DNA of 64,000 nt from Williamsia sp. DF01-3 (GTDB lineage: Bacteria; Actinomycetota; Actinomycetes; Mycobacteriales; Mycobacteriaceae). Under the pieces are notes generated by a model that was given only the letters and a program-made list of their open reading frames with translations, did no database searches and was not told the DNA's origin. This document shows positions 17,640 through 26,676 of the stretch, one piece after another. Both the position numbers and the translations under genes were made by a program. Position 1 is the stretch's first letter. Every line of letters begins with the position of its first letter. Location: contig NZ_JALKFS010000005.1 in assembly GCF_023051145.1 (NCBI RefSeq), positions 1,550,001 through 1,614,000 on the forward strand, given 5' to 3'.

Positions 17640-18580
17640 GTGGAGGCTGACTCGTACGGTGCGATACCGACACACGGAGGGGGACTGGGTCGTGGGGATT
17701 GCGGTAGGGGAATTGAGCTGTTCATGGGTCCACCGGTACTGGGTGGGCCCGACGATGTGGATGCGGTCATCCGGGAGTTCATTGCCGGGGCGAAGCACTC
17801 GCTGGCGATCGCGGTGCAGGAGTTGGATTCTCGCTCGATCGCCGAGGCAATAGTCGCCGCGAAAGCCGCTGGTGTGCGGGTCCGGGTCATCCTCGAAGGT
17901 GACTACCTGGTCGAGAAACCCCCACAGACCGATCCATGGACCGCCGGCGGCGGCAACGAGGACAACCGGGTGATCTATGCAGCGTTGCTGCGTGCCGGTA
18001 TCGACGTCATCACCGATCTGAACCCGGAGATCTTCCACCAAAAGTTCGTGGTCCGCGACGCCGGGGAGGCCAGTGCTGCGGTCCTGACCGGGTCGACGAA
18101 CTTCACCCTCACCGACACCGGCATGAACACTGAGAGCTCGGGGTCGGTGCGCGGCAACAACCTCAACCATGTGCTGATCTTGCGGGGCAAACGAGCCGCC
18201 GCGCAGTATGGGGTGGAGTTCGAACGGATGCGTGCGGGCACGTTCGGGGCGTTGCGGGAACGAGTCGAGCCGCGGCCGCAGGAGTTTACGCTCGGCACCG
18301 TGCGGGTCAAACCGTTGTTTGCCCCCGGCACGGGCCGGAAATGGAAATCATGAAACAGATGCTCAAAGCGGCGACCAGTGTCGACTTCGCGATGTTCACC
18401 TTCTCCCAGTCCTCAGGTATCGACGACACCATGATCCGGCTGGCACCAGAATTGACCCGGCTCCGCGGTGTCCTCGACCGCGGCCAAGGCGCCCAGGATT
18501 GGGCGGCGACCGGGCCGCTGGTGCAGGCCGGTGTGCAACTGCACCACAACCAGACCGGAACCGGCGTCACACAGATATAG
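17640..18580 (+). pseudogene. Phospholipase D-like protein, frameshifted and 3'-truncated
   Basis: A PLD-superfamily (nuclease/phosphotransferase) gene. The first HKD motif is intact: HQKFVVRDAGEASAAVLTGS TNFTLTDTG. At 18322-18326 a run of five C seems one base short. Adding it joins KPLFAP to RHGPEMEIMKQMLKAATSVD and keeps the frame to 18580. The protein then ends at QLHHNQTGTGVTQI, just before the second HKD motif, so it is also truncated. Start is one of several GTG/TTG codons near 17634-17640. The frameshift may be a base-call error; the missing second HKD is a real loss. Confidence 0.7.
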
Positions 18581-18880
18581 CACCCAGAGAGCTATCCGTT
18601 ACACGTTGTCTCAAACTTGGTCAGCCCTCGTTTTCCGATCGCGTGTGTAGCCCGTCGGTAGTGACGGCGTGGAGGTCTGCCAACCTCCGCAGCGCGGATC
18701 GGTAGCGGCTATGAGTCAAACGCGGCATACAACAGACTTGAGGGCTGCGCCAACGGGGCGAACGAAGTGTCTGAGGGGGTCCCGGAGATAGTTTGATTTC
18801 GCTAACTAAGCCGGTCGCGGCGTCGACGATCGAATACAGTTAGTCTCATCGTTGGATTCGGTCAGCGGAAGGCTCGAAGC
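18581..18880 (+). other. Intergenic region before truncated GAF gene
   Basis: Three hundred bases without a supported gene. The sequence around 18640-18720 is not clearly related to any family. It includes the upstream region of the GTG 18881 gene. I see no terminator with a clear T tract after the PLD relic. Confidence 0.4.
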
Positions 18881-19333
18881 GTGGGCAGTGATCACAGTGA
18901 CGTGTATAAGCAGATCGCTGCGCTGGCACGGGAGATGAATGAACATCTGCCGGAGAGTTCGGTGACCGCTTTCGACGAACTGGTCTCCAACGCAGTCGTG
19001 CATATCGCCGGAGCTCAATACGCCGGAATCACCGTGGTGGCGCGCCGCGATGAGGTTGCCACCCCGGTCGCCACCCATGAGCATGCGCGCACGCTCGATT
19101 CCATCCAGGCAAAGCTCCGGCAGGGCCCTTGCTTTGATGCGGCGATCGGGCACGACAGTTATTTCGTCAGCAACCTGGTGACCGAGGCGCGGTGGCCGGA
19201 CTTTCGTGTCGAGGCGCTGGCCCAGACTCCCATCCGTTCGATCGCCTCGTTTGAACTGTTCACCACCGGCGACTCAGTCGGCGCCCTGGTAGTCATGGCC
19301 GTCCAGCGTGGGCGATGGAACGCCCCGTGTTGA
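18881..19333 (+). CDS. GAF-domain protein, truncated (GAF-ANTAR type)
   Basis: A 150-residue protein from GTG 18881. The GAF domain core is clear: VSNAVVHIAGAQYAGITVVA, then LDSIQAKLRQGPCFDAAIGH and RWPDFRVEALAQTPIRSIAS, as in actinobacterial GAF-ANTAR anti-termination regulators. The ANTAR RNA-binding domain is missing; the protein ends at RGRWNAPC, 13 bases before copy A of the 36-base palindromic repeat (19347). An intact GAF-ANTAR protein of the same kind is at 44161. The end of the gene was probably lost at a recombination junction, so it may no longer act as an anti-terminator. Confidence 0.75.
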   Translation: MGSDHSDVYKQIAALAREMNEHLPESSVTAFDELVSNAVVHIAGAQYAGITVVARRDEVATPVATHEHARTLDSIQAKLRQGPCFDAAIGHDSYFVSNLVTEARWPDFRVEALAQTPIRSIASFELFTTGDSVGALVVMAVQRGRWNAPC

Positions 19334-19346
19334 CAGGCTCTCTGAA

Positions 19347-19382
19347 TTTCATCATTGGTGACGAAATGTATTGTGCTGCTAT
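19347..19382 (+). repeat. 36-base palindromic repeat, copy A
   Basis: TTTCATCATTGGTGACGAAA, a slightly imperfect copy of the palindrome TTTCGTCACTGGTGACGAAA, followed 3 bases later by ATTGTGCTGCTAT, matching the second conserved block ATTGTGyyGCAAT. It lies at the truncated end of the GAF gene. Confidence 0.75.
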
Positions 19383-19450
19383 CAATGCGCCGATTCATCG
19401 TCATGTCAGGCTGCGTCCTGGTTGATCGTTGGTAGCGGTTGTTCGAGTTG

Positions 19451-20185
19451 CTACGTAGCTAGTTCTGCTGATTCAGGCAGTTTGAGCCAGGCTGTAGAGA
19501 CGGTTGACCACTCGGCAACCCCGGCAACGTTTGGTGGCAGGTTGGGCGGGTGCGCGGTCAGCAGGCCGGTGATGGTCAGGTAGACAGCGTCATACTTTCT
19601 GGCGGCGGCGGGCCAGTCGGGGACGATGGTGCCTGACAGCATGGCCGGGAACTCGTGCACAAGTGCTCCCCAGCTCCTGGGCGAATCGATCACTGCGACA
19701 TTGACATCGGCTGCAGAGAAGTGGAACACATGGCGGTCGCCTAGGAGGAGATCACCTTCGTAGAGGCTCCAGGTGTCGGTGTCGTGGTCGATTACGTCTG
19801 CAGTCCAGAACGCTCCCCTGGGAAGTGATGTCGGGTGTTCGAGTGACGGCGGGTGAATTACAGGCGGACGCAGCTGGTCTACGTAACCGTGGTGAATCTG
19901 TGGAGAACTCAGCTGATGCTGGTCAACTTCGGCCAGGCGCGCGGCGAGGTGTGAGCAGAAGTCCTGGAAAGCGGGGCTATCTTCGATAGACGATGGCGCG
20001 GGCCCGTGGAGATATTGTAGGACTGCGTGTTGGGCGATTTCGACAGTGGTTCGTCGGGTGGTGCGTTTGAGGTACTGCTGCTGACTCTGGGTGTGCAGTT
20101 GTTGTGAGGCGACGTAATCGGCATAGAGCTGGTGGCAAAAATATTGGCCCGGTGCGGTTGCGTTTAGGCTCGTTGAGTAGGGCAT
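19451..20185 (-). CDS. Hypothetical protein, 244 aa
   Basis: No family recognised. The start is ATG 20185, spaced 5-6 bases from GAGG; GTG 20191 is also in frame. The first half is polar and helical (QLYADYVASQQLHTQSQQQY LKRTTRRTT). The second half has a compact, hydrophobic pattern: GDRHVFHFSAADVNVAVIDS, PRSWGALVHEFPA, DWPAAARKYDAVYLTITGLL and GVAEWSTVSTAWLKL. It could be an enzyme or toxin-like fold, but no catalytic motif is evident. Codon use appears AT-richer than the flanking catabolic genes. It lies between palindrome copy A and the dif-like site at 22713, with two exported-protein genes. Confidence 0.6.
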   Translation of the reverse strand: MPYSTSLNATAPGQYFCHQLYADYVASQQLHTQSQQQYLKRTTRRTTVEIAQHAVLQYLHGPAPSSIEDSPAFQDFCSHLAARLAEVDQHQLSSPQIHHGYVDQLRPPVIHPPSLEHPTSLPRGAFWTADVIDHDTDTWSLYEGDLLLGDRHVFHFSAADVNVAVIDSPRSWGALVHEFPAMLSGTIVPDWPAAARKYDAVYLTITGLLTAHPPNLPPNVAGVAEWSTVSTAWLKLPESAELAT

Positions 20186-20274
20186 CAGCACCTCGCAGCA
20201 CCAGATTGGGTCACCAGGTTGCTGCGGGGCGCTGATTGCACGGCCTTGACTCTACGTGATGCTGCGGGCGGCCG

Positions 20275-21579
20275 TCACGGCATTTTGTCGCATTTGACCT
20301 CCCTTTTGTTTGACGTCAGCAGTCCGGTCGCTGTGCTCGGCTTCCATCCGGGAGTGGTGCGAATGGTGTAGGCAACAAATGCTTGGTATTGCCCAGGGAC
20401 GCATTTTGTTCCCACATTGAACTTGGTGGTGCCAGAGGTGTTTCCTTGGACCGTTTTTGTTTGAGGGCTTGGTGAGACCACGCGGGTCCCATCTCGGAAA
20501 AGCTGGAAAGAAACGGTGTAGGTAAATCCGATGCTGTTCTCTTTAGGAGCGCAGGTGATGGTCATCTCTGCATTCGCGGTGCCTCTGCGGTGGCTGGAGT
20601 CATGAGGGTCGTGCGCTGTCAGATTGCATGCCACGGTTCTGGTTGCACGCTGAGCATCGGGCGCTCCTGGTTCGAGGGATTCTGCCGGCGGCTGTGGCGA
20701 TGATGGAGCAACTGTGGTGTCAGATGTCGGCGGGTTGAGCGTCGTTGTTGTTGCTGCAGGTGACCGTGGCTGCATGACGCCCGACGTCGGCTCCTGGGGT
20801 TCGGAAGACTCAGCAGATGCCGGCGTTTGCGGGGTTGGTTGAGACGTGTCGCTCTGGCCGGGGGTTGTTGTTTCGGCGGGTGGAGGGGCCGTGCGTGCAT
20901 CCACGTCGCTTGGCTCGAAACTGAGACTTTGGGTCACGCCTGTTGTGTCGTCGGTGAGTCCGTCCTCGACGTCCATTGCGTTCCAGCTGATGTGGCCGCC
21001 TTGAAAGTCCTGCCGTTTGCCTCCGTTGTAGTCGTATTCGTCGGACGTAGGGAATCCCAATGGGCCGGCTTCCCAGTCTGAGATCGCCCAGGAGTCTCGG
21101 ATCTCGCCCCATACGGAATGGGCGCCGGTGGCAGTGGACCAGTACACCGACCCGCCTTGGAAGTGATTGAACCGTCCGGGCACTCGTGTCGGGCGCTCAC
21201 GAGTGGTCGGGTATCCGAGCGATCCGCCTTCGTAGCCAAGCTCACCCCACTTATCGCGGATCAGTCCCCCAATCTGGTTCGCGTGGCCACCTGACACATC
21301 ACGGTGCCAGTAGATAGAGCTGCCCTTTGCAAAGGGCTGCCACCGTCCACCGTTGAGGGCTGGTAGCTCGGTGTTCGTCGCGTTCCCGAAGAATCCGAGG
21401 CCTCCTGCCTGGTTGAACTCCTCGAGGATTTTGCCGCCGACGCAGTACCCATAAAAAGGATCGTTGTTTTGGCAGCGCGGATCGCCAGAGGCGGGTGCTG
21501 TCAATGCGGCTGACGCGACGAGTGCGGTCACCGTGGCTGCTATCGATCGGCTGACGTATTTCTTGAGACGAACGCTCAT
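20275..21579 (-). CDS. Secreted LGFP-repeat cell-wall protein
   Basis: A 434-residue exported protein. The signal peptide (MSVRLKKYVSRSIAATVTAL then VASAALTAPASG) follows ATG 21579, which has a GGGGGA site. Residues 50-200 carry three to four LGFP repeats (GGLGFFGNATNTE, GSLGYPTTRER, GPLGFPTSDEYDY, each followed by an aromatic FxxGSIYW/FQGGSVYW motif). A Pro/Thr/Ser-rich linker then leads to a C-terminal domain with three or four cysteines (VACNLTAHDP, ITCAPKEN, GTKCVPGQY, EVKCDKMP). LGFP modules are thought to anchor proteins in the mycolic-acid cell wall, which supports a mycolata host. Confidence 0.85.
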   Translation of the reverse strand: MSVRLKKYVSRSIAATVTALVASAALTAPASGDPRCQNNDPFYGYCVGGKILEEFNQAGGLGFFGNATNTELPALNGGRWQPFAKGSSIYWHRDVSGGHANQIGGLIRDKWGELGYEGGSLGYPTTRERPTRVPGRFNHFQGGSVYWSTATGAHSVWGEIRDSWAISDWEAGPLGFPTSDEYDYNGGKRQDFQGGHISWNAMDVEDGLTDDTTGVTQSLSFEPSDVDARTAPPPAETTTPGQSDTSQPTPQTPASAESSEPQEPTSGVMQPRSPAATTTTLNPPTSDTTVAPSSPQPPAESLEPGAPDAQRATRTVACNLTAHDPHDSSHRRGTANAEMTITCAPKENSIGFTYTVSFQLFRDGTRVVSPSPQTKTVQGNTSGTTKFNVGTKCVPGQYQAFVAYTIRTTPGWKPSTATGLLTSNKREVKCDKMP

Positions 21580-21811
21580 CAAAATCCCCCAAATGTCAGC
21601 TCTTGCGACGACAAGTGCCTTGTGCGTGCGTGAAGTGATACGACGACTTCCGTGGTCGTCTGAATTTGTATATCCATCACTTGAACCCCTCAATATCAGA
21701 TGATGTCGGAGCTCTTAGCTGATCAAACTGGTGGGTAATAGGCCCCCGTTGCAAGGTGATTGTTACCTTAACGTTATCTGCGAATCGGTGTGTCTAGATG
21801 TATGTGAAAGG

Positions 21812-21837
21812 GGGTGTCCCCAGAAATGGGGTCACCC
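21812..21837 (+). terminator. Strong hairpin between divergent genes
   Basis: GGGTGTCCCC pairs with GGGGTCACCC (nine of ten bases, one T-T mismatch) across a 6-base loop. It lies in the 489-base gap between the LGFP gene (minus) and the lipoprotein gene (plus). It has no T tract, so it may insulate transcripts or be a regulator site rather than a classical terminator. Nothing else in 21580-22068 is supported as a gene. Confidence 0.45.
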
Positions 21838-22068
21838 GCTTTAGGGGCGAGGTTTGCGCTGCCAATATCGGACAAACACGACCGCGGCCGAGGAATCTCG
21901 GAATTTGCCACCCCGCACATTCTCTTTGACCCAAAGTCGATCGCGTACGGACAACAAAGGACGGACGGTTGCCGGGTTAACGCTGCTAAGGTTGACTCCA
22001 ACGTTGAGGTGTGGGCGGTTTTAGCTATTGCACATTTGTGGTTGGGATTCCTGGATTGTAGGGAAGAC

Positions 22069-22533
22069 GTGGGCGTAAAGCGCATTTTAGTGTTTCTGGC
22101 AGTTGGCTTTCTGGTAAGCGGGTGCGCATCGTCGAGTCAGGGGGAACTGCGGCAGCAGCCGCAATCACCGGCGGCGTCGGGTGAGTGGGCTCGCATAGAC
22201 CCAGACGCGCTGACGGTCTCGAAAGTGCTTTCAGGGGATGCGTTGCGTGTGACTGTCGACGGTGATGACGTTGAGGTTGCGATCATCGGTATAAAGGCGC
22301 CCCGCGTCGACGCGGTCGATGCGGTCGAGCAGTGTCTCGGGAGACTGTCGACTGCGCATCTTCGGGACAAGGAGGCAGGCGGCGGAGTTCGCCTCTTCTT
22401 CGACCCAAGTCAAGCGCGGACGGACGACAAAGGCAGGCGGTTTGCACACGTGCGGCTCCTGGCCACGGGCACGCAGGCGGGGGCGGAACAGTTGCGAGCG
22501 GGGTATGCCGAAACGATTCATCGCGGCGACTAA
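22069..22533 (+). CDS. Lipoprotein with staphylococcal-nuclease-like (SNase) domain
   Basis: A 154-residue protein from GTG 22069 after AGGGAAG. The N-terminus is a lipoprotein signal with lipobox LVSGC (VGVKRILVFLAVGFLVSGCA). The mature part follows the SNase pattern: VSKVLSGDALRVTVDGDDVE VAIIGIKAPRVDA, then EQCLGRLSTAHL, GGGVRLFFD and DDKGRRFAHVRL. In true thermonucleases the residues are Asp in GDT, Asp in DAPE and the Arg of GR; here GDA, KAPR and KGRR partly keep them, so activity is uncertain. It would be anchored outside the cytoplasmic membrane. Confidence 0.72.
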   Translation: MGVKRILVFLAVGFLVSGCASSSQGELRQQPQSPAASGEWARIDPDALTVSKVLSGDALRVTVDGDDVEVAIIGIKAPRVDAVDAVEQCLGRLSTAHLRDKEAGGGVRLFFDPSQARTDDKGRRFAHVRLLATGTQAGAEQLRAGYAETIHRGD

Positions 22534-22712
22534 CACGAACAGGAACTGAACTACGGCAGCGACGAAAACGAAGCGAAACAGAGCCACGTTGGGATATGGG
22601 ACGAGCGCCTATGCAGATCCCCGGGCTGACCCAGGGATCTCGACAGCAAAGTGAGTGCTCAGTGCGATTACGTCGCCAGTCCGCGAAAACTGTTGGCATG
22701 CAATATATTTAG

Positions 22713-22740
22713 CGCGCCGATAATCTATATTACGTTAAGT
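22713..22740 (+). other. dif-like XerC/XerD recombination site 1
   Basis: The site reads as an 11-6-11 architecture: CGCGCCGATAA, centre TCTATA, then TTACGTTAAGT. This closely follows the actinobacterial dif layout (CCGATAA arm; TTATGTCAAGT arm). The right arm also supplies the stop codon of the amide-sensor-like gene on the minus strand. Two related sites are at 43440 and 58942, sharing the left arm CGCCGATAA. Confidence 0.7.
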
Positions 22741-23829
22741 TGGGGTGGTTGATTCTGTCGAGTACGTCGAATTCGAGTCCGTCGGCTTGTGCGATGTAGA
22801 TGTCTTGGTTTATTTGGTTGCCGGTGAGGGTGGTTCGTCCGCGGGGGGATTCGAATACTCGGTCGTGTGGGGGGTTGTTGGGTGGGGTTTGTAGGGCGGC
22901 GAGGAGCATGATTGCTTCGTAGCAGGATTCGCCGATGCTGTTGAGTCGGGGGAGCGGTCGCCGTAGGTGTTTTGGTAGGTGGTGGCGAAGTCGAGGGCTT
23001 GGCTGGTGAGGAGGGTGTCGAAGTAGCCGGCGCTGGCGTAGAGGTTGTGGTTGCTGTTTGAGTCGGTGGCCAGGAGGACGTTTTCTTCGATGATGGGGCT
23101 GAATCTGGCTATGTCGCTGGTGAGTCCGGCGTTGGTGAATGCTCGGCTGAAGGACACTGAGTCTTGGCCGACGAGGAGCATGATGACTCCGTCGGGTGGG
23201 TTGGTGGTGAGGTCGTGGACGACGGTGTCGTAGTTGTCTGTTCCGAGGGGTACGTACTTTTCGCCGGTGATGGTGAGGTTGTTGGTTCGGGTGTAGTGGC
23301 GGACGTACTGGGCGGTGTTGTGGGGCCAGATGTAGTCGTTTCCGACGATGGCCCAGCGTTGAAGTCCCATTTCTGTGTGTAGCCAGTGGAGGGCGGGTCC
23401 GATTTGCATGGCGGGACTTTCGCCGGCGTAGACCACGTGTGGGCTTAGTGTCCCTCCTTCGTGGAGCGCGGCGTAGACGTAGGGGATGCGGCTTGCGGTG
23501 GTGCGTGCTACCTCGGCTCGTACGGTGGAGATGTGCCACCCGGTGATGGCGTCGATGGCGCCTTGTGTGATGAGGGTGTCGACGTGGTGGGCGACCTGGG
23601 GCGGGGTGAGGCCTCCGTCGATGGGTACCAGTTCGACTGGTCGTGAGCGTATTCCGTCGGTTGCGTTGAGTCTGTCGACGGCGAGTTGGCCGCAGGAGTG
23701 GCAGGAGGGGCCGTAGATGCCGGCCGGTCCTGATTGGGGGTAGATGTAGCCGATGCGATACGACTGGCCTGGGTGGTTGGGTCTCGAATGTGCCGATCCT
23801 CGGGTACGTTCAACAGGAGGGTGGTTCAT
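22730..23829 (-). pseudogene. AmiC/FmdD-like amide-binding protein, apparent -1 frameshift
   Basis: A periplasmic-binding-fold protein of the branched-chain amino acid/amide group (AmiC, FmdD, UrtA). It begins at ATG 23829 without a signal peptide, as in the cytoplasmic amide sensor AmiC. RIGYIYPQSGPAGIYGPS, IDAITGWHISTVRAEVART and RWAIVGNDYIWPHNTAQY are typical. At G-run 22948-22952 (five G on the plus strand) one base seems missing; adding it restores RSPRLNSIGESCYEAIMLLA and a stop inside the dif-like site. It diverges from a MarR gene and lies near an amidase, so it probably senses the amide substrate. A sequencing error would make it intact. Confidence 0.75.
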
Positions 23830-23883
23830 GTGCGATCAGCCTCGGCAGTTGTTGGTTCGGACCAGTATCGGGGGAGGGCAGGC

Positions 23884-24321
23884 GTGAGTTCGGCGGTCAA
23901 GATCACCTCTGATCCTAGTTTGTTGCTGGTGCTTGCACAGTGTGAGCGCGCGCTTTTTGGGGCGCTGCGGTCCACCAGCGACGTTGAGGGTGTCTCGCCC
24001 GAGCAGTGGCGCATCGTGGGTGCGTTGCGCGAGCATGAGGTTCTGCCTATGACCGAGCTGGCGCAGATCGCTGCCCTGCCGGCGGCGTCGTTGACGAGAA
24101 ATCTGGACCGGTTGGTGTCCTCGGGGGTCGTTATTCGCCAGATCGATCCCTTCGATCGGCGCAAGGTCGTGGCACTGTTGACCAAACCTGGCGCTGAGCT
24201 CGCTGCCCGTCTGCACTCGGCTGAAGCCCGCGTTCTCACGCAGCTCCCGCAGGCAGACACCCGGGCGGTGAGGGCTCTGGCCGAGTTACTCGCGTCAACG
24301 GTGCCCGCCTCCATCAGGTAG
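23884..24321 (+). CDS. MarR family transcriptional regulator
   Basis: A 145-residue winged-helix regulator from GTG 23884, after GGGGGAGGGCAGG. MarR features: VSPEQWRIVGALREHEVLPM (first helices), TELAQIAALPAASLTRNLDR (recognition helix) and RRKVVALLTKPG (beta wing with the conserved Arg-rich turn). It is transcribed away from the amide-sensor gene and ahead of the amidase, so it likely controls the amidase operon. A perfect inverted repeat at 24479-24499 is a candidate operator. Confidence 0.85.
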   Translation: MSSAVKITSDPSLLLVLAQCERALFGALRSTSDVEGVSPEQWRIVGALREHEVLPMTELAQIAALPAASLTRNLDRLVSSGVVIRQIDPFDRRKVVALLTKPGAELAARLHSAEARVLTQLPQADTRAVRALAELLASTVPASIR

Positions 24322-24478
24322 CAATTCGCGGCCCCGATTCCTGCGCATGAGTGGCAGGCAACCTTGGCATTCCGCAGTGCGGTAGCTGCTGTCGACCTCT
24401 GTGCGCCTGACGCGAAACACAGTATTTACCTCGTTCGTACCTTTCGGCAATCCAGCCTATGAAATGATTCCATCTGGT

Positions 24479-24499
24479 ACTACTTCACCTGGAAGTAGT
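24479..24499 (+). promoter_or_regulatory. Candidate operator upstream of amidase
   Basis: ACTACTTC and GAAGTAGT form a perfect 8-base inverted repeat with a 5-base spacer (ACCTG), 95 bases before the amidase start. Size and place fit a dimeric MarR-type operator. Binding is inferred. The rest of 24322-24593 shows no gene. Confidence 0.5.
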
Positions 24500-24593
24500 T
24501 GGGTGGTCGATAGTCGTATCGCCGCGTCGGAGTGTGTGTTGTTCGGAGCCTGCGGGTTTCGGGTGATGCGCCTGGTCGAAAGTGAGCTCAGGT

Positions 24594-25631
24594 ATGCGCC
24601 ATGGAGATATTTCGTCGAGCCCAGACACTGTGGGTGTGGCGGTAGTCAACTACAAGATGCCTCGGCTGCACACCAGGGCCGAGGTGTTGGCGAACGCCGA
24701 GAAGATCGCCGAGATGGTTCGCGGCATCAAACAGGGCATCCCCGGCATGGATCTCATTGTGTTCCCGGAGTACTCCACTCAGGGAATCATGTACGACACA
24801 GACGAGATGTACGACACCGCGGCCTCGATTCCGGGCCCCGAGACCCAGGTCTTCGCCCAGGCTTGCCGCGATGCCAAGACCTGGGGTGTCTTTTCGCTGA
24901 CCGGTGAGCAGCACGAAGATCATCCCCATAAGCCGCCCTACAACACTCTCATTCTCATGAATGATCAGGGTGAGATCGTACAAAAGTACCGAAAGGTGCT
25001 GCCATGGACTCCTATCGAACCGTGGTACCCGGGGTCGGGCACCTACGTGTGCGATGGGCCGAAGGGGATGAAGGTCTCGCTGATCGTCTGCGATGACGGC
25101 AACTATCCCGAGATCTGGCGTGACTGCGCCATGAAGGGAGCAGAACTCATCGTTCGGGGGCAGGGGTACATGTACCCCGCCGCCGACCAGACCGTGATGA
25201 TGGCCAAGGCGATGGCCTGGGCCAACAACGTCTACGTGGCGGTCGCCAACGCTGCCGGCTTCGACGGGGTCTACACCTATTTTGGGCACTCGGCGGTCAT
25301 CGGTTTCGATGGCCGGACTCTCGGAGAGACCGGTGCTGAAGAGTACGGAATCCAGTACGCCCAGCTGTCAATTAACGAGATCCGCGACGCTCGTAAGAAC
25401 GATCAGTCGCAGAACCATCTGTTCAAACTGCTGCACCGCGGATACACCGGCGTTCACGCCGCCGGCGACGGCGACAAAGGGATCGCTGACTGTCCCTTCG
25501 ACTTTTACAAGACCTGGGTGACTGATGCGCAGAAGGCGCAGGAGAACGTCGAGGCGTTCACCCGGGACACCATCGGCGTCGCCGATTGCCCGGTGGGCGA
25601 CCTGCCGGTGGAGAAGGTTCAGGAAGTCTGA
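24594..25631 (+). CDS. amiE: Aliphatic amidase (acylamide amidohydrolase)
   Basis: A 345-residue AmiE-type member of the nitrilase superfamily, hydrolysing short aliphatic amides such as acetamide or propionamide to acid and ammonia. The Glu-Lys-Cys triad falls at the standard positions: Glu59 (FPEYS), Lys134 (KYRKVLPW) and Cys166 (VCDDGNYPE). The N-terminus [20 protein letters not shown] is the AmiE signature and fixes the start at ATG 24594. AmiE is a cytoplasmic hexamer and needs no metal. The MarR and amide-sensor genes lie upstream, and an AAA+ gene follows by 7 bases, implying one operon. Confidence 0.93.
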   Translation: MRHGDISSSPDTVGVAVVNYKMPRLHTRAEVLANAEKIAEMVRGIKQGIPGMDLIVFPEYSTQGIMYDTDEMYDTAASIPGPETQVFAQACRDAKTWGVFSLTGEQHEDHPHKPPYNTLILMNDQGEIVQKYRKVLPWTPIEPWYPGSGTYVCDGPKGMKVSLIVCDDGNYPEIWRDCAMKGAELIVRGQGYMYPAADQTVMMAKAMAWANNVYVAVANAAGFDGVYTYFGHSAVIGFDGRTLGETGAEEYGIQYAQLSINEIRDARKNDQSQNHLFKLLHRGYTGVHAAGDGDKGIADCPFDFYKTWVTDAQKAQENVEAFTRDTIGVADCPVGDLPVEKVQEV

Positions 25632-25638
25632 GACTGCC

Positions 25639-26676
25639 GTGTCCACCACACCAGGAACCGAGATTCACCAGCCCGAGGACCCCCTTGCTGCCCATCTGGC
25701 AGCAACGGTGATCGGGCAACACGGTGCGGTCGATGCGGTGAGCCGAGCGGTGCGCATCGCACGCGCTGGCCTGGGCCACCACGACCGGCCCTTGTCGGTG
25801 CTGTTGTTCGCCGGCCCCACCGGTGTGGGCAAGACCTCGATGGTGCGGGCGCTGGCGGGCGCACTACGAGCAGGACCCGAAGACTACTGCCGGATCGACA
25901 TGAGCGCGTTGGCTCAGGAGCACTATGCTGCGTCGTTTTCCGGTGCGCCCCCGGGATATTCCGGAAGCAAGGAGTCGACGACTCTTTTCGACAAGAGCAG
26001 GATTGAGGGCGATCCGTACACGCCGGGGTTAGTGCTCTTCGATGAGGTCGAGAAAGCGCATCCGGTCGTGATCAGGGCCTTGCTCCATGTGCTCGACAAC
26101 GGTGTGCTGCGGCTCAGTTCGGGGGCCGGGACCATCGGATTCCGGAACTGTCACGTCATCTTGACCACCAACCTGGGAAGCCGCCGATCGGTGGCGCGCC
26201 GACCGTGGTGGAGCTTTCGTTCGCCCGACGATGCCATCGGGAAGGCGATCGAGAGCTTCTTCGACCCGGAGTTTTTCAATCGGATTGACGAGGTCGTCAG
26301 GTTTGCGGCGATCGACCGCGGAGCCGCGCGTCAGATCGTTGACCTCGAGCTTGGCCGCATCACCCAGGTGCTCGCTAGACGGTACGTGCACATCGACTTC
26401 GACGACAGCCTCGTCGGTTACCTCGTCGAGCAGGGCTTCGATCCGCGGTATGGCGCACGCGCATTGCGCAGATCGATACGTCGCCATCTACTGCCGGCGA
26501 TCGCCGATGCTGTGGACGCGATTGCCGCGACACGACGCGACCCCGCCGCTCTACATGTGGTGGTCGACAGCGGCCAGATGATCGCATGCCGTCCATCACA
26601 CTCTTGCTCCCCGACGACGGTGGGGCCGGAGCAGGCCGCCGAAGGATTTTTGGTTTCACCAATGGAAGGAAAATAA
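25639..26676 (+). CDS. AAA+ ATPase, ClpA/ClpB D2-like
   Basis: A 345-residue single-ring AAA+ protein from GTG 25639. Walker A GPTGVGKTS is at 59-67, a pore-loop-like GAPPGYSGS at 102-110, Walker B LVLFDEVEKAH at 131-141, sensor 1 TTNLGS at 176-181, an Arg finger in FFNRIDEVV and sensor 2 GARALRR at 272-278. It lacks the N-domains and ClpP-binding loop of classical Clp ATPases, so it is a stand-alone remodeller. It sits between the amidase and two tubulin-like genes and overlaps the first by one base. A role in assembling or loading these proteins is inference. Confidence 0.88.
   Translation: MSTTPGTEIHQPEDPLAAHLAATVIGQHGAVDAVSRAVRIARAGLGHHDRPLSVLLFAGPTGVGKTSMVRALAGALRAGPEDYCRIDMSALAQEHYAASFSGAPPGYSGSKESTTLFDKSRIEGDPYTPGLVLFDEVEKAHPVVIRALLHVLDNGVLRLSSGAGTIGFRNCHVILTTNLGSRRSVARRPWWSFRSPDDAIGKAIESFFDPEFFNRIDEVVRFAAIDRGAARQIVDLELGRITQVLARRYVHIDFDDSLVGYLVEQGFDPRYGARALRRSIRRHLLPAIADAVDAIAATRRDPAALHVVVDSGQMIACRPSHSCSPTTVGPEQAAEGFLVSPMEGK

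Noticed and set aside
22730-23539. A 269-residue Arg/His/Pro-rich minus-strand protein
   Set aside because: Only its last 60 residues are meaningful, as the frameshifted end of the amide-sensor-like gene; the rest is a shadow frame.
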